From contig NZ_JAQSIO010000001.1 of the NCBI RefSeq assembly GCF_028649455.1, forward strand, positions 558,001 through 622,000: 64,000 nucleotides of DNA. Reading direction: 5' to 3'. The notes beneath the pieces are model-generated. The model was not told the DNA's origin. It worked only from the letters and a program-made list of their open reading frames with translations, and searched no databases. Below, one piece after another: positions 17,628-26,704 of this stretch (the first letter of the stretch is position 1; the number at the start of each line of letters is the position of its first letter). Made by a program: the position numbers and the translations under genes. Origin of the DNA: Curvibacter microcysteis (GTDB lineage: Bacteria; Pseudomonadota; Gammaproteobacteria; Burkholderiales; Burkholderiaceae_C).

Positions 17628-18557
17628 TCAGGGGGCCAGCGTCACGGCATCGTGCTCGGCGATCCAGGCCATCACCTGGGCGCGCAGTGCCTCGTCACAG
17701 GCCAAAGCCACATGGGCCACGCCCGTGACCAGCACGTTGCGAGCGCCATCCAAGGTGGCGCTCGTGGCCGGGAAGACGATGTTGTCGGTGTTCGAGTACA
17801 CGCAGGTGAAGCGCGCAGCGCGCTCGGCCGGTTCGGCCTGGGCCAGCGCGCGCAGCCAGTCGCTGCCCAGCCGCATCTGGACACCATTGGGGGTGTGGGC
17901 CCAACGGGCCAGCCAGGTCCCCCGGTGCGGCGTGCCCAGGGTGATGGCGTGCTGCACGCCGTCGGGCTCGCCGTGGGCGCTGCGGGCCCGCCACCAGGCA
18001 CGCAACACCAGGCCGCCCATGCTGTGCGCCAGGACCACCGGGGCCAGGCCACTGGCTTCGGTCAACTCACGCACGGCTTGGTCGACCTGGTCTGCCAAGT
18101 GGTCGATGGAGGTGAAGGGCGGCTCCAGCGTCAAGGCCCTGAAAGGCCGGCCTTGCGCACGGAAGGCCTGCAACCAGGGGCTCCAGAAGCCGCGGTTGCA
18201 CACATAGCCGTGCAGCAGCAGCACCGGGCGCTGGCCTGGGTGGCGGCCTGGCCCGATCAGGTCGGGCACCGCGTTGGCGGCAAAAGGCTGCCAGTGGCCA
18301 AACACCCGCGTGGCGGCGGCCGCCTCGACCCACCAAGCGCGCAGCACCACCCCAGGTGCGGGTTGCGGCACCGGCTCGCGGCGGTTGAGGCGGGCCATCA
18401 AGATGAACTCCAGGCCTAAAACCAGGGCGTTGAAGCTCAGCACGCCCCCGGCCACCAGCAGCGCGAGGGCTGGCGAGCGCGCCCACAGGCCCAGCAGGGC
18501 CCAAGCCGCCAGTCCCAGGATCAGGGCCAGCAAGCCCCGTTGCAGTCGGGCGATCAT
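17628..18557 (-). CDS. Alpha/beta hydrolase (lipase-like), membrane-anchored
   Basis: 309 residues. Two N-terminal membrane segments (about residues 8-60) precede an alpha/beta-hydrolase domain. The oxyanion region PVLLLHGYVCNRGFW, the nucleophile elbow AHSMGG, an acid candidate in VYSNTDNIVFP and a histidine candidate in GVAHVALAC together resemble family I triacylglycerol lipases. The substrate is unknown; an ester of long-chain acyl type is plausible. A strong GGAGG lies before the ATG. It is divergent from fadD (188 nt between starts) and ends 3 nt from phhA's stop in convergent orientation. Confidence 0.85.
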   Translation of the reverse strand: MIARLQRGLLALILGLAAWALLGLWARSPALALLVAGGVLSFNALVLGLEFILMARLNRREPVPQPAPGVVLRAWWVEAAAATRVFGHWQPFAANAVPDLIGPGRHPGQRPVLLLHGYVCNRGFWSPWLQAFRAQGRPFRALTLEPPFTSIDHLADQVDQAVRELTEASGLAPVVLAHSMGGLVLRAWWRARSAHGEPDGVQHAITLGTPHRGTWLARWAHTPNGVQMRLGSDWLRALAQAEPAERAARFTCVYSNTDNIVFPATSATLDGARNVLVTGVAHVALACDEALRAQVMAWIAEHDAVTLAP

Positions 18558-18745
18558 CGGCCCCTCCTTCCCACGTTGGGCTGAGATGATGGCACGGCGG
18601 ACCCCAGCCTGGACAGGCCTGACCCGAAGGCCCCTCGGGCCCCCACCGCTGTCGCCTGTGGGACGCCATGGCCCTGCAACCTAGGACAAGCCCGATGAGC
18701 GGTTTTGCTGCGCTGCATCCAGAATCTGGCGACAAGGAGATCGAC

Positions 18746-20437
18746 ATGGACCGAATCTGGTTGAAGCATTACCCCGCCGCTGTACCCGCCGAGATCAACC
18801 CCGAGCAATATGGCTCGCTGACGCAGTTGCTGGAAGAGTCCTTCCGCAAGTTCGCAGACAAGCCTTTCTCGGTGTGCATGGACGTGTGGATGAGCTACGG
18901 AGAGCTCGATGCCCTGTCCACCGCCCTGGGGTCCTGGTTGCAATCGCGCGGGCTGGAGCCGGGCGCGCGCGTGGCCATCATGCTGCCCAACATCCCTCAA
19001 TTTGCCGTCACCATGGCCGCCATCCTGCGCGCCGGCTACACCTGCGTGAACGTCAACCCGCTCTACACCGCACGGGAGCTGGAGCACCAGCTCAAGGACT
19101 CGGGCGCCAGCGCCATCGTGATCCTGGAGAACTTTGCCCACACCCTGCAGTCGGTGATCGACAAGACCGACGTCAAGGAAGTGGTGGTCACCGCCATGGG
19201 TGACCTGCTGGGCGGCCTCAAAGGCGCCTGGGTCACGTTTGCCGTGCGCCACCTGGTGAAGATGGTGCCCGCCTACCAACTGCCTCAAGGGGGCGGCCGC
19301 ACCGTCACCCCCTTCAACAAGGCATTGGCACAGGGCCGCGGCCGCTCGCTGCAAGCCAGCCCAGCGAACCTCGACTCCATCGCCTTCTTGCAGTACACCG
19401 GCGGCACCACGGGCCTGTCCAAGGGCGCGGTGCTGACGCACCGCAACATCGTGGCCGCGACCTTGCAGGCCGATGCCTGGTTCAGCCCGGCGTTGGCCCG
19501 CGTGGGCGACCCCACCAAGATCAACAGCATTGCCGCGCTGCCGCTCTACCACATCTTCGCGCTGACCCTGTGCATGCTGGCCATCCGCCAGGGTTCGCAC
19601 ATGACACTGATCCCCAACCCGCGCGACATCGGCAAGTTCATCCAGGTGCTGAAGAAGCGCACCTTCCACATGCTGCCCGCGGTCAACACCTTGTTCAACG
19701 CCTTGCTGCAGCACCCTGAGTTCAAGACCTTGGACTTCTCCCACCTGTGCGTGTCGCAGGCGGGCGGCATGGCCGCCGCCGAAGGCACAGCGCGCGCCTG
19801 GCAAGAGGCCACGGGCTCGGCCATGGTCGAGGGCTGGGGCATGAGCGAGACCTGCGCCATCGGCACCAACAACCCGGTCACCAGCACCAGCTTCTCGGGC
19901 ACCATTGGCCTGCCCCTGCCCAGCATCGACATCGCCATCAAGGACGACGCGGGCCACACCGTGCCGCAAGGCCAGTCGGGCGAAATCTGCATCAAGGGCC
20001 CCAACGTCATGACCGGCTACTACCAGCAGCCGGCCGAGAACGAAAAGGCCTTCACCGCCGACGGCTTCATGCGCACCGGCGACATCGGCGTGATGGATGA
20101 AAAGGGCTACACCCGCATCATCGACCGCAAGAAGGACATGATCCTGGTCAGCGGCTTCAACGTCTTCCCCAATGAGTTGGAACAGGTGATCTCGCTGTGC
20201 CCGGGCGTGCTGGAATGCGCGGCCGTGGGCGTGCCCGATGCCAAGCAGGGCGAGGCCATCAAGATCTTCATCGTGCGCAAGGACCCCGCCTTGACCGAGG
20301 ACGATGTGCTGCGCTACTGCCGCGACAACCTGACCGGCTACAAGCAGCCCAAGTTCATTGAGTTCCGCACCGACCTGCCCAAGACCAATGTGGGCAAGAT
20401 CTTGCGCCGGGAACTGCGCAGCAGCGCCGCCCACTGA
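18746..20437 (+). CDS. fadD: Long-chain-fatty-acid--CoA ligase
   Basis: 563 residues. It activates fatty acids to acyl-CoA with ATP, at the inner face of the membrane. The AMP-binding P-loop YTGGTTGLSKGA, the GWGMSETC motif and the C-terminal IIDRKKDMILVSGFNVFP (FACS-type signature) are all intact, and the length matches FadD. AAGGAG lies 6 nt before the ATG; a longer open frame upstream is not used. It is followed 13 nt later by a metallo-beta-lactamase-fold hydrolase, so the two are likely co-transcribed, and is divergent from a lipase-like gene, which could supply fatty acids. Confidence 0.94.
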   Translation: MDRIWLKHYPAAVPAEINPEQYGSLTQLLEESFRKFADKPFSVCMDVWMSYGELDALSTALGSWLQSRGLEPGARVAIMLPNIPQFAVTMAAILRAGYTCVNVNPLYTARELEHQLKDSGASAIVILENFAHTLQSVIDKTDVKEVVVTAMGDLLGGLKGAWVTFAVRHLVKMVPAYQLPQGGGRTVTPFNKALAQGRGRSLQASPANLDSIAFLQYTGGTTGLSKGAVLTHRNIVAATLQADAWFSPALARVGDPTKINSIAALPLYHIFALTLCMLAIRQGSHMTLIPNPRDIGKFIQVLKKRTFHMLPAVNTLFNALLQHPEFKTLDFSHLCVSQAGGMAAAEGTARAWQEATGSAMVEGWGMSETCAIGTNNPVTSTSFSGTIGLPLPSIDIAIKDDAGHTVPQGQSGEICIKGPNVMTGYYQQPAENEKAFTADGFMRTGDIGVMDEKGYTRIIDRKKDMILVSGFNVFPNELEQVISLCPGVLECAAVGVPDAKQGEAIKIFIVRKDPALTEDDVLRYCRDNLTGYKQPKFIEFRTDLPKTNVGKILRRELRSSAAH

Positions 20438-20450
20438 GCGGCAGCCGGCC

Positions 20451-21380
20451 ATGAGCGCCTCCACCGAGCCGCCGGCCCTGCCCGCTGGCCTCAGCGTTTT
20501 CGAGCGCGGCTGGCTGTCGGCCAACAACATCTTGCTGCGCGGCCCCGAGGGCAGCGCCCTGATCGACAGCGGCTACGCCAGCCACAGCGAACAAACCCTG
20601 GCCCTGGTGGGCCAGGCCCTGGGAGCGCAGCCGCTGGACCAGTTGTTCAACACCCACCTGCACAGCGACCACTGCGGTGGCAATGCCGCTTTGCAGGCCG
20701 CCTACCCCCAGTTGCACACCGCGATCCCACCCGGCGAAGCCGAGCTGGTGCGCCAATGGGATGAGGACGGGCTCAGCTACCAGGCCACTGGCCAGGCCTG
20801 TCCACGCTTTCGATTCGACGCCGTGCTGCAGCCGGGCCAGACCCTGCGCCTGGGTGGCGCCGACTGGCAGGTGCATGCGGCCCCCGGCCACGACCCGCAT
20901 TCGGTCATCTTCTTTGAGCCCGCCACGCGCACCCTGATCTCGGCCGACGCACTGTGGCAAAACGGCTTTGGCGTGGTGTTTCCTGAACTGGAAGGCGTCC
21001 ACGCCTTCGACGAAGTGGGCGCCACACTGGACCTGATCGAGACGCTGGCACCGCGCACCGTGATCCCGGGCCACGGCGCTGTCTTCCATGACGCCACCAC
21101 CGCCCTGGCGGTGGCGCGTCGGCGTCTGGATGGCTTTCAGCGCGATCCGGCCAAGCACCAGCAGTACGCGACCAAAGTGCTGCTCAAGTTCAAGCTGCTC
21201 GAGTGGCAGCAGATTGGCTTGCTCGAGCTGGCGCAGTGGATGCAGCGCACGCCCTACATGGTGGGCGCCGCCCGGCGCCAGGGCCAGGCGCCCTCAGGCG
21301 ACTGGCTGGAGCAGCTGGTGGGGCAATTGGTGGCTTCGGGCGCAGCGCGCCTGGAAGGTGAGCAACTGCTCAACCTTTGA
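20451..21380 (+). CDS. Metallo-beta-lactamase-fold hydrolase
   Basis: 309 residues. The dinuclear metal site is clear: FNTHLHSDHCGG (HxHxDH, about residues 65-71), a further histidine in APGHDPHS, the aspartate in ISADALW and the histidine in VIPGHG. The C-terminal 70 residues form a winged-helix-like tail as in the LACTB2/GloB-related group. A thioesterase or other hydrolase acting near acyl-CoA metabolism is suggested by its position 13 nt after fadD, but the substrate is not known. The ATG follows a weak GCAGCCGG context. Confidence 0.85.
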   Translation: MSASTEPPALPAGLSVFERGWLSANNILLRGPEGSALIDSGYASHSEQTLALVGQALGAQPLDQLFNTHLHSDHCGGNAALQAAYPQLHTAIPPGEAELVRQWDEDGLSYQATGQACPRFRFDAVLQPGQTLRLGGADWQVHAAPGHDPHSVIFFEPATRTLISADALWQNGFGVVFPELEGVHAFDEVGATLDLIETLAPRTVIPGHGAVFHDATTALAVARRRLDGFQRDPAKHQQYATKVLLKFKLLEWQQIGLLELAQWMQRTPYMVGAARRQGQAPSGDWLEQLVGQLVASGAARLEGEQLLNL

Positions 21381-21397
21381 GCCCAGCCGGAGGCCCC

Positions 21398-21422
21398 GGC
21401 CCGCCGGGTCAAGCGGCGGGCC
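21398..21422. terminator. GC hairpin between convergent genes, possible terminator
   Basis: GGCCCGCCG pairs perfectly with CGGCGGGCC around a 7-nt loop, midway between the stops of the hydrolase gene and slt. No U-rich tract follows on either strand, so intrinsic termination is uncertain. Confidence 0.35.
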
Positions 21423-21433
21423 ACCGCTCGGCC

Positions 21434-23416
21434 TCAAGGCAGGTCGGCGTTGGGCTCGGGGATGCGCTCGTCACGCGGGCCCACGCTGCCCAGGCGTCCC
21501 TTCAAGGACTGCGGCTGACCCGTGATCAAGGCCGCGTAGGCCGTGGTGTTGGCCAGCACCTTCTTGACGTAATCGCGCGTTTCATTGAACGGGATGTTCT
21601 CGGCCCAAATGGCCGCGTCCAGCACCGGGCCGTTGCGCCAGTTGCGCGGTCGCCCCGGGCCCGCGTTGTAGGCCGCAGCCGCCATGGGCATGGAGCCCCC
21701 AAAGTCATCCAGGGCCAGCTTGAGGTAGGCGGTGCCGATGGTGATGTTGGTGTCGCGCTCGGACAGTTGGTCGGGCGTGAAGCTGTTCAGGCCAATCTTC
21801 TTGGCCGTCCAGCGCGCCGTGGCGGGCATGACCTGCATCAGACCCGAGGCGCCCACACCCGAACGGGCGTCCATGACGAAGCGGCTTTCCTGGCGGATCA
21901 GGCCATAGACATAGGCGGGGTCCAGGCCGATGTCGCGGCTGCGGCGCAGCACCTGATCGCGGAAGGGCATGGGGTAGCGCTGCTCGTAGTCCGCCGTGTT
22001 GCGGGTGCGCTCACTGGTGTTGATGCAGCGGTCCCACACCTCGCGTTGGCAGGCGAAGTCGGCGGCGGCCAGCAGTTCGCGGTCCCCCATGCCGCCCGGG
22101 CTGTGCAAGTTGGTGGTGTAGTTCCACTCGCGGTTGCCTTCGGAGCGCAGGCCCAGCGCGATGGCGTACAGCGCGCGGTTCAGGCCGGGGTGGTTTCGTG
22201 CGGCGTCTTTTTCTTCGGCCGACAGCGGCACCGGGCGCGGCGGCAAGGTGATGCGCTGACCCAATTCCTCCATCGCCAGCTGCTCGTAAAAGCCCCGCGC
22301 ACCGGCGATGGCCTGCAGCGGCTGCAGCGCCTCCTGGCGCGCCTCGTCGGTGCGGGCCAGGGCCAGCTGGGCGCGGGCGCGCCAGTAGACCCAGGTGGGG
22401 TCGCGGCTGCCTTCGTCGCTCATGGCGCGCAACGCGTTCAGCGCCAGGCGCCACTGGCTGGCGCGCAAGGCGGCTCGCACCTTCCAGCCCAGCAGGTCGT
22501 CGTTCAAATCGCTGTCGCGGTTGACCTTGGCAAACACCCGTACGGCGTCGCTGTCGAGCTTCATGGCCAGCTGCTTGCCGATCACACCCAAGACCCAGTG
22601 CTGCTCTTCAGGCAGCAGGTGGACGCCCCAGCGCGTGTCCAGCAGGTTGGCTGCGGCATCGGGGTCGGTCTGGGCGATCTTGATCAGGGCCAGCACCACC
22701 AGCTCCTGACGCACCCGGGTGGGCGCGGCCACGCGCTTGGCCAGGAACTTGACCGGGCTGTCGTTGAGCTGGGCCAGCTCGCCCAGGGCGTCGGGGGCCA
22801 CCAGCTCCACGGCATTGCGGGCCGCGCGCGGGCGATTGGCCTCGGTGGCCAGGCGGGCCTTGCGCCACAGGTCGGTGGCGGTCAGGCGCTTGTTGGCGTA
22901 AAGCCGATCGGCCGCCTGGGTGCAGCCGTCATCGGCCTCGCGCAGGCTGTACCAGAGGCGGCGCACCTCATCGGCCATCTGGGGCGTGGCCTGGCCCTTG
23001 AGCTGCTCCACCAGCAGGCCATAGCACTTGACCTCGCGGTCGTCGCCCATGCGATAGAGCGGGTACTGGGCCGCAAAGCCCGCCCAGTCACGGCGCTGCC
23101 CCAGCAAGAGCAGCCAGTCGTTGCGCAACCGGTCTTCCTGGTAGGTGCCCACGTAGCGGGCTAAAAAGGCCTCGACCTCGTCGCTGCTGGCATCGCCCAG
23201 GCGGGCGCGCAATTCCCAGTAGGCCGCCCAGGGTTCCAGCGCGTGGCCCCGGGCCTGGGGCAGGAGTTGGCTGAGCTTTTTGCGATCGCCTTTGCGAAAG
23301 GCTTGGCTCATGTCGAGCACCACGTCGTCACCTCGGTTTTGGGCCGTGGCCAGGCCCGAAAAAGAGCCGATGGCAACGCAGGCCAGAACCGATGTCAAAA
23401 TCTTCTGTAGATACAT
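21434..23416 (-). CDS. slt: Soluble lytic murein transglycosylase
   Basis: 660 residues. A signal peptide (cut after LATA) is followed by a long superhelical alpha-domain and a C-terminal SLT domain (about residues 490-615) with the catalytic glutamate near residue 510 (GLIRQESRF), GLMQVMPATA and AAYNAGPG. It cleaves glycan strands of peptidoglycan in the periplasm, leaving 1,6-anhydro-muropeptides. Only 9 nt separate its ATG from that of the divergent cyclo-ligase gene. There is no Shine-Dalgarno, and CATAAT ends 6 nt before the ATG, so the message may be leaderless. Confidence 0.93.
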   Translation of the reverse strand: MYLQKILTSVLACVAIGSFSGLATAQNRGDDVVLDMSQAFRKGDRKKLSQLLPQARGHALEPWAAYWELRARLGDASSDEVEAFLARYVGTYQEDRLRNDWLLLLGQRRDWAGFAAQYPLYRMGDDREVKCYGLLVEQLKGQATPQMADEVRRLWYSLREADDGCTQAADRLYANKRLTATDLWRKARLATEANRPRAARNAVELVAPDALGELAQLNDSPVKFLAKRVAAPTRVRQELVVLALIKIAQTDPDAAANLLDTRWGVHLLPEEQHWVLGVIGKQLAMKLDSDAVRVFAKVNRDSDLNDDLLGWKVRAALRASQWRLALNALRAMSDEGSRDPTWVYWRARAQLALARTDEARQEALQPLQAIAGARGFYEQLAMEELGQRITLPPRPVPLSAEEKDAARNHPGLNRALYAIALGLRSEGNREWNYTTNLHSPGGMGDRELLAAADFACQREVWDRCINTSERTRNTADYEQRYPMPFRDQVLRRSRDIGLDPAYVYGLIRQESRFVMDARSGVGASGLMQVMPATARWTAKKIGLNSFTPDQLSERDTNITIGTAYLKLALDDFGGSMPMAAAAYNAGPGRPRNWRNGPVLDAAIWAENIPFNETRDYVKKVLANTTAYAALITGQPQSLKGRLGSVGPRDERIPEPNADLP

Positions 23417-23422
23417 GAGGGA

Positions 23423-23428
23423 ATTATG
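23423..23428 (-). promoter_or_regulatory. Candidate -10 element of slt
   Basis: On the minus strand CATAAT (5 of 6 matches to TATAAT) ends 6 nt before the slt ATG and overlaps the start codon of the divergent gene. No good -35 is visible. Confidence 0.35.
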
Positions 23429-24001
23429 GACAAGTTAGCGGTTCGCAAGGCACTCATCGAGCAACGCCTCAACATGCCAGACCGGCTGGAACGCGCAGAA
23501 CTGCTGCAGCGGGTGATGCGCATCTGGCTGGTGGGGCGTCCCGACGCCGTCATTGGCGCCTATTGGCCCATCAAGGGCGAATTCGATCCCTTGCCAGCGC
23601 TGCACCGCTGGAAGGAAGACGGCGAGCTGCAAGGCGAGCCGCAACCGCGCCGCATTGGCCTGCCGGTGGTGGACAAGGTGCACAAGACGCTGACCTTCCA
23701 TGCCTGGTACCCCGGCTGCCCCATGGAGGAAGACGCCTACGGCATCCCCAAACCCAAGGACACCGAGCTGATCGTGCCCACCCTGCTCTTCGTGCCCTGC
23801 GTGGGCTACGGGGCTGGCGGCTACCGGCTGGGCTATGGCGGCGGCTTTTACGACCGCACCTTGGCCGCGCTGGAGCCGCGCCCGGTGACTGTGGGCCTAG
23901 GTTACACACAGGGTTTCCTGCCCGACTTCGAGCCCGAAGCACACGACCTGCCGCTGGACGCCATCCTCAACGACAACGGGGTGGTCTGGCCGGTGGGCTG
24001 A
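23426..24001 (+). CDS. 5-formyltetrahydrofolate cyclo-ligase
   Basis: 191 residues. It converts 5-formyl-THF to 5,10-methenyl-THF with ATP, returning folinic acid to the one-carbon pool. The family motif RLGYGGGFYDRTL near residue 135 and the N-terminal KALIEQRL are present; the length is usual for YgfA/FAU1-type enzymes. GAGGG precedes the ATG by 4 nt. It is divergent from slt, and its own promoter must lie inside the slt coding sequence. Confidence 0.92.
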   Translation: MDKLAVRKALIEQRLNMPDRLERAELLQRVMRIWLVGRPDAVIGAYWPIKGEFDPLPALHRWKEDGELQGEPQPRRIGLPVVDKVHKTLTFHAWYPGCPMEEDAYGIPKPKDTELIVPTLLFVPCVGYGAGGYRLGYGGGFYDRTLAALEPRPVTVGLGYTQGFLPDFEPEAHDLPLDAILNDNGVVWPVG

Positions 24002-24005
24002 GGCC

Positions 24006-25880
24006 CTAGAGCAAGGGGGCCGGCAACGTGGCATAGCCGTCGGGCAGGTCTTCATGGAAGGCATGCCCCGCTTGCTTCGATTGCTTGACGTGGTACATGG
24101 CGCGGTCGGCCGCGCGCTGCAACTCGACCAGGTTGCGCCCATCTTGCGGGTAGCGGGCAATGCCCAGGCTGGCCTGGACCTGCAGGCTGACGTGCTGCCA
24201 AGCCACAGGCTGCTGCACCGCTTGCCACAAGCGCTCGGCCAGCTGGGCCAGGTTGGGCCGTTCATGCACCTCGGCCAGCAAGATCACGAACTCATCGCCG
24301 CCCAGGCGGGCCACCAGGTCCCCCGGCCGCAACTGCGCCTGCAAGCGCTGCCCCACCGCCATCAGCACCGCGTCACCGGCCTCGTGTCCATGCTGGTCGT
24401 TGATGGGCTTGAAGCGGTCCAGGTCCAGCAGCATGAGCGCATGGGGCTTGGAGCCGACCAGCAGGCGGGCCGCTGCCTGGGCCAGACCTGCGCGGTTGGC
24501 CAGACCGGTCAGGCTGTCGGTTTCCGCCGCAATCGCCAGTTGTTCGGCACGCTGGTTCAGCTCACGCTGGGCCCGTCGCATGACGCGGATGCGGGTGCCC
24601 AAGGCGACCGAAAACACCACCAACTCGGCTGCCACGCCCAGCTGCAGCGCATTGAGGTGCAGCGGCGTCCAGCTCAGCACGCCGCGGTTGGACAGAATCA
24701 GCAAGAACACCGCCCCAAACAGAAACAAGAGCCCGGCGATGTACAAGCCCGCCGGTTTGAAACCCCGGCGAAAACCAATCACCGCCCCCACCAAGGCGGC
24801 CACCGCGCCCATCATGGCGCCCAACTCGGTGGCCATGACCAGCCAGGGCAAATGGTCAAAGCCAGCGACCGCCACGGCCAGCAACTGCAGCCCGATCAAG
24901 GCCGCCAAAAAGCGATCGATCCAGGGCGCAAAGCGCGCCAAGTCCAAAAAGCGCCGCGCGAACAAGGCCCCGCCGATGATCCAGAACGCCGGGGCCAGCA
25001 CATACGACCACTCCGCCAGGGGCGGTTGGTCGGGCCACAGGTAGCGCGCAGCATGGCCATTGAAGTTGGCAATCGAGAGCAGGGCAAAAAAGCAGTTCAG
25101 CAGGTAGTAGCCATAGACCCGGTCGCGGAACAGCAGCATCAAGGCAAAGTTGTAGACCAGCATGCCCAGCAAGATGCCGTAGCTCAGGCCGTCGAACAAA
25201 CGCTTGCTCTGCACCCCAGCCAGGTAGTCGCCCGTGTCCCAGGCACTCAGCGCGTAAATCTGCCCGACGCGCGAGACCGCCCGCACGTAGACCGTGACCT
25301 CCCCGGGCGACTGCAGGCGAAAGCGGTACACCATGCGCTCGGCCTGCAGGGGCCGGGTGCTGAAGGGGTAGGCGATGCCGGTGTGCACGGGCTCCGCCAA
25401 GGCCTGGCCCTGCGCGTCATACGGACCGTAAAAACTCAGTTCGCGGGCGGCCACGGAGGGCACCGCAATCAGCCAGTCGCCATCGCTGCCCGTTTGCCGC
25501 AGGCGCACCTGGAACCAATAGGCCCGGGGGTCCATGGCCGAGCGCACGGGCGCGGCAGGGTAGGCAAAGCGTGGCTGGTGCGCCGGGCTGCGCACATCGT
25601 CAATTTGCAAGGTGCCGGAGTCGTCGATGAGGACCCCCAGCGCGCCGCTCAAGGCCACACCCTCGGGGCCAGCCCGCAGGGTCATCACGGGCGGGTCGAC
25701 CCGGGAGGGCGCCAGCGCTTGGGCCTCTGCCTGGCCCCAGCCCCCAGCCAACAGCCAGGCCAGCAAGAGCAAGCCAGCCCCCCAAGCCAACTGGCTCAGA
25801 CGCCCCCTGGCAGCCGCCCAGGGCGCAGGGCGGACGCGCACCAGGGTCCGCAGGAGACCAGGAAAAAGCCGCGCTTGCAT
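24006..25880 (-). CDS. 7TMR-DISM sensor diguanylate cyclase
   Basis: 624 residues. A signal peptide or anchor is followed by a periplasmic 7TMR-DISMED2-type beta domain (about 60-210), seven membrane helices (about 230-440) and a GGDEF domain. The active-site motif GGDEF is intact at 527-531, and RPGD at 518-521 is the inhibitory I-site five residues before it, so c-di-GMP synthesis with product feedback is expected. The periplasmic domain usually senses carbohydrates or other small ligands. TACACT ends 6 nt before the ATG and there is only a too-close AGGG, so a leaderless start is possible. It is divergent from the GST gene. Confidence 0.9.
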   Translation of the reverse strand: MQARLFPGLLRTLVRVRPAPWAAARGRLSQLAWGAGLLLLAWLLAGGWGQAEAQALAPSRVDPPVMTLRAGPEGVALSGALGVLIDDSGTLQIDDVRSPAHQPRFAYPAAPVRSAMDPRAYWFQVRLRQTGSDGDWLIAVPSVAARELSFYGPYDAQGQALAEPVHTGIAYPFSTRPLQAERMVYRFRLQSPGEVTVYVRAVSRVGQIYALSAWDTGDYLAGVQSKRLFDGLSYGILLGMLVYNFALMLLFRDRVYGYYLLNCFFALLSIANFNGHAARYLWPDQPPLAEWSYVLAPAFWIIGGALFARRFLDLARFAPWIDRFLAALIGLQLLAVAVAGFDHLPWLVMATELGAMMGAVAALVGAVIGFRRGFKPAGLYIAGLLFLFGAVFLLILSNRGVLSWTPLHLNALQLGVAAELVVFSVALGTRIRVMRRAQRELNQRAEQLAIAAETDSLTGLANRAGLAQAAARLLVGSKPHALMLLDLDRFKPINDQHGHEAGDAVLMAVGQRLQAQLRPGDLVARLGGDEFVILLAEVHERPNLAQLAERLWQAVQQPVAWQHVSLQVQASLGIARYPQDGRNLVELQRAADRAMYHVKQSKQAGHAFHEDLPDGYATLPAPLL

Positions 25881-25886
25881 GCCCTA

Positions 25887-25892
25887 AGTGTA
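25887..25892 (-). promoter_or_regulatory. Candidate -10 element of the diguanylate cyclase gene
   Basis: On the minus strand TACACT (4 of 6 matches) ends 6 nt before the ATG at 25880; no convincing -35 is visible. Confidence 0.25.
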
Positions 25893-26003
25893 AAAGAGTG
25901 CAACACGCCACAAACCCAGGCCGTGGCATCATTCAAGCCCCCATTCCACCCCCGGGCCGCGATGGCCCAGCGGCTGCGGCCCAACCCCTCCTTGGAGACC
26001 CCC

Positions 26004-26687
26004 ATGCTCAAACTGGTGATCGGCAACAAGAACTACTCCTCCTGGTCGATGCGGCCCTGGGTGCTGCTGCGCCAGGCCGGCATCGAGTTCGAGGAGGTCA
26101 AGGTGCGCTTTGACTCGTTCGCGCCAGACTCCAGCTTCAAGCGCGCCCTGGCCCAGCTCAAGGTCGCCGGCAAAGTGCCCGTGCTGCTGGACGGCGACCT
26201 GGCTATCTGGGACACCTTGTCCATCGCCGAATACGTGGCGGAGAGCTTCCCTGAAAAAGCCTTGTGGCCCAGCGATCGCAAGGCCCGCGCCCATGCCCGC
26301 AGCCTGTGCGCGGAAATGCACTCGGGCTTCACCGCCTTGCGCAGCCACTGCCCCATGAACATCGAAGCCCACCTGCCCGACATCGGCGCCCTGGTCTGGC
26401 GCGACCAAGCCGGCGTGCGCGCCGACGTGGAGCGTCTGAGCACCCTGTGGACCGACGCCCTGGCCGCCCACGGTGGCCCCATGCTGTTTGGCGAGTTCAG
26501 CGTGGCCGATGCTTTTTTTGCACCGGTCTGCATGCGCTTGCACACCTATGCCCTGCCCTTGCCCGAGCCCGTGGCCGCCTATGTGCAGCGCGTGCGCGAC
26601 CTGCCCGGCGTGCAGGCTTGGATCAACGACGCCCTGGCGGAACAGGACTTCCTCGACTTTGAGGAACCCTACCGCGTCCAGCGCTGA
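26004..26687 (+). CDS. Glutathione S-transferase family protein
   Basis: 227 residues. An N-terminal thioredoxin-like domain (residues 1-80) contains [15 protein letters not shown] and the cis-proline segment [21 protein letters not shown], followed by an all-alpha C-terminal domain with [14 protein letters not shown]. Serine in SSW is the likely catalytic position, as in zeta/theta-like groups. The physiological substrate is unknown. GGAG lies 6 nt before the ATG; the long open frame further upstream is antisense to the diguanylate cyclase gene and is not used. cca follows after 17 nt. Confidence 0.88.
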   Translation: MLKLVIGNKNYSSWSMRPWVLLRQAGIEFEEVKVRFDSFAPDSSFKRALAQLKVAGKVPVLLDGDLAIWDTLSIAEYVAESFPEKALWPSDRKARAHARSLCAEMHSGFTALRSHCPMNIEAHLPDIGALVWRDQAGVRADVERLSTLWTDALAAHGGPMLFGEFSVADAFFAPVCMRLHTYALPLPEPVAAYVQRVRDLPGVQAWINDALAEQDFLDFEEPYRVQR

Positions 26688-26704
26688 CACGGAGCCCCCT
26701 GACG

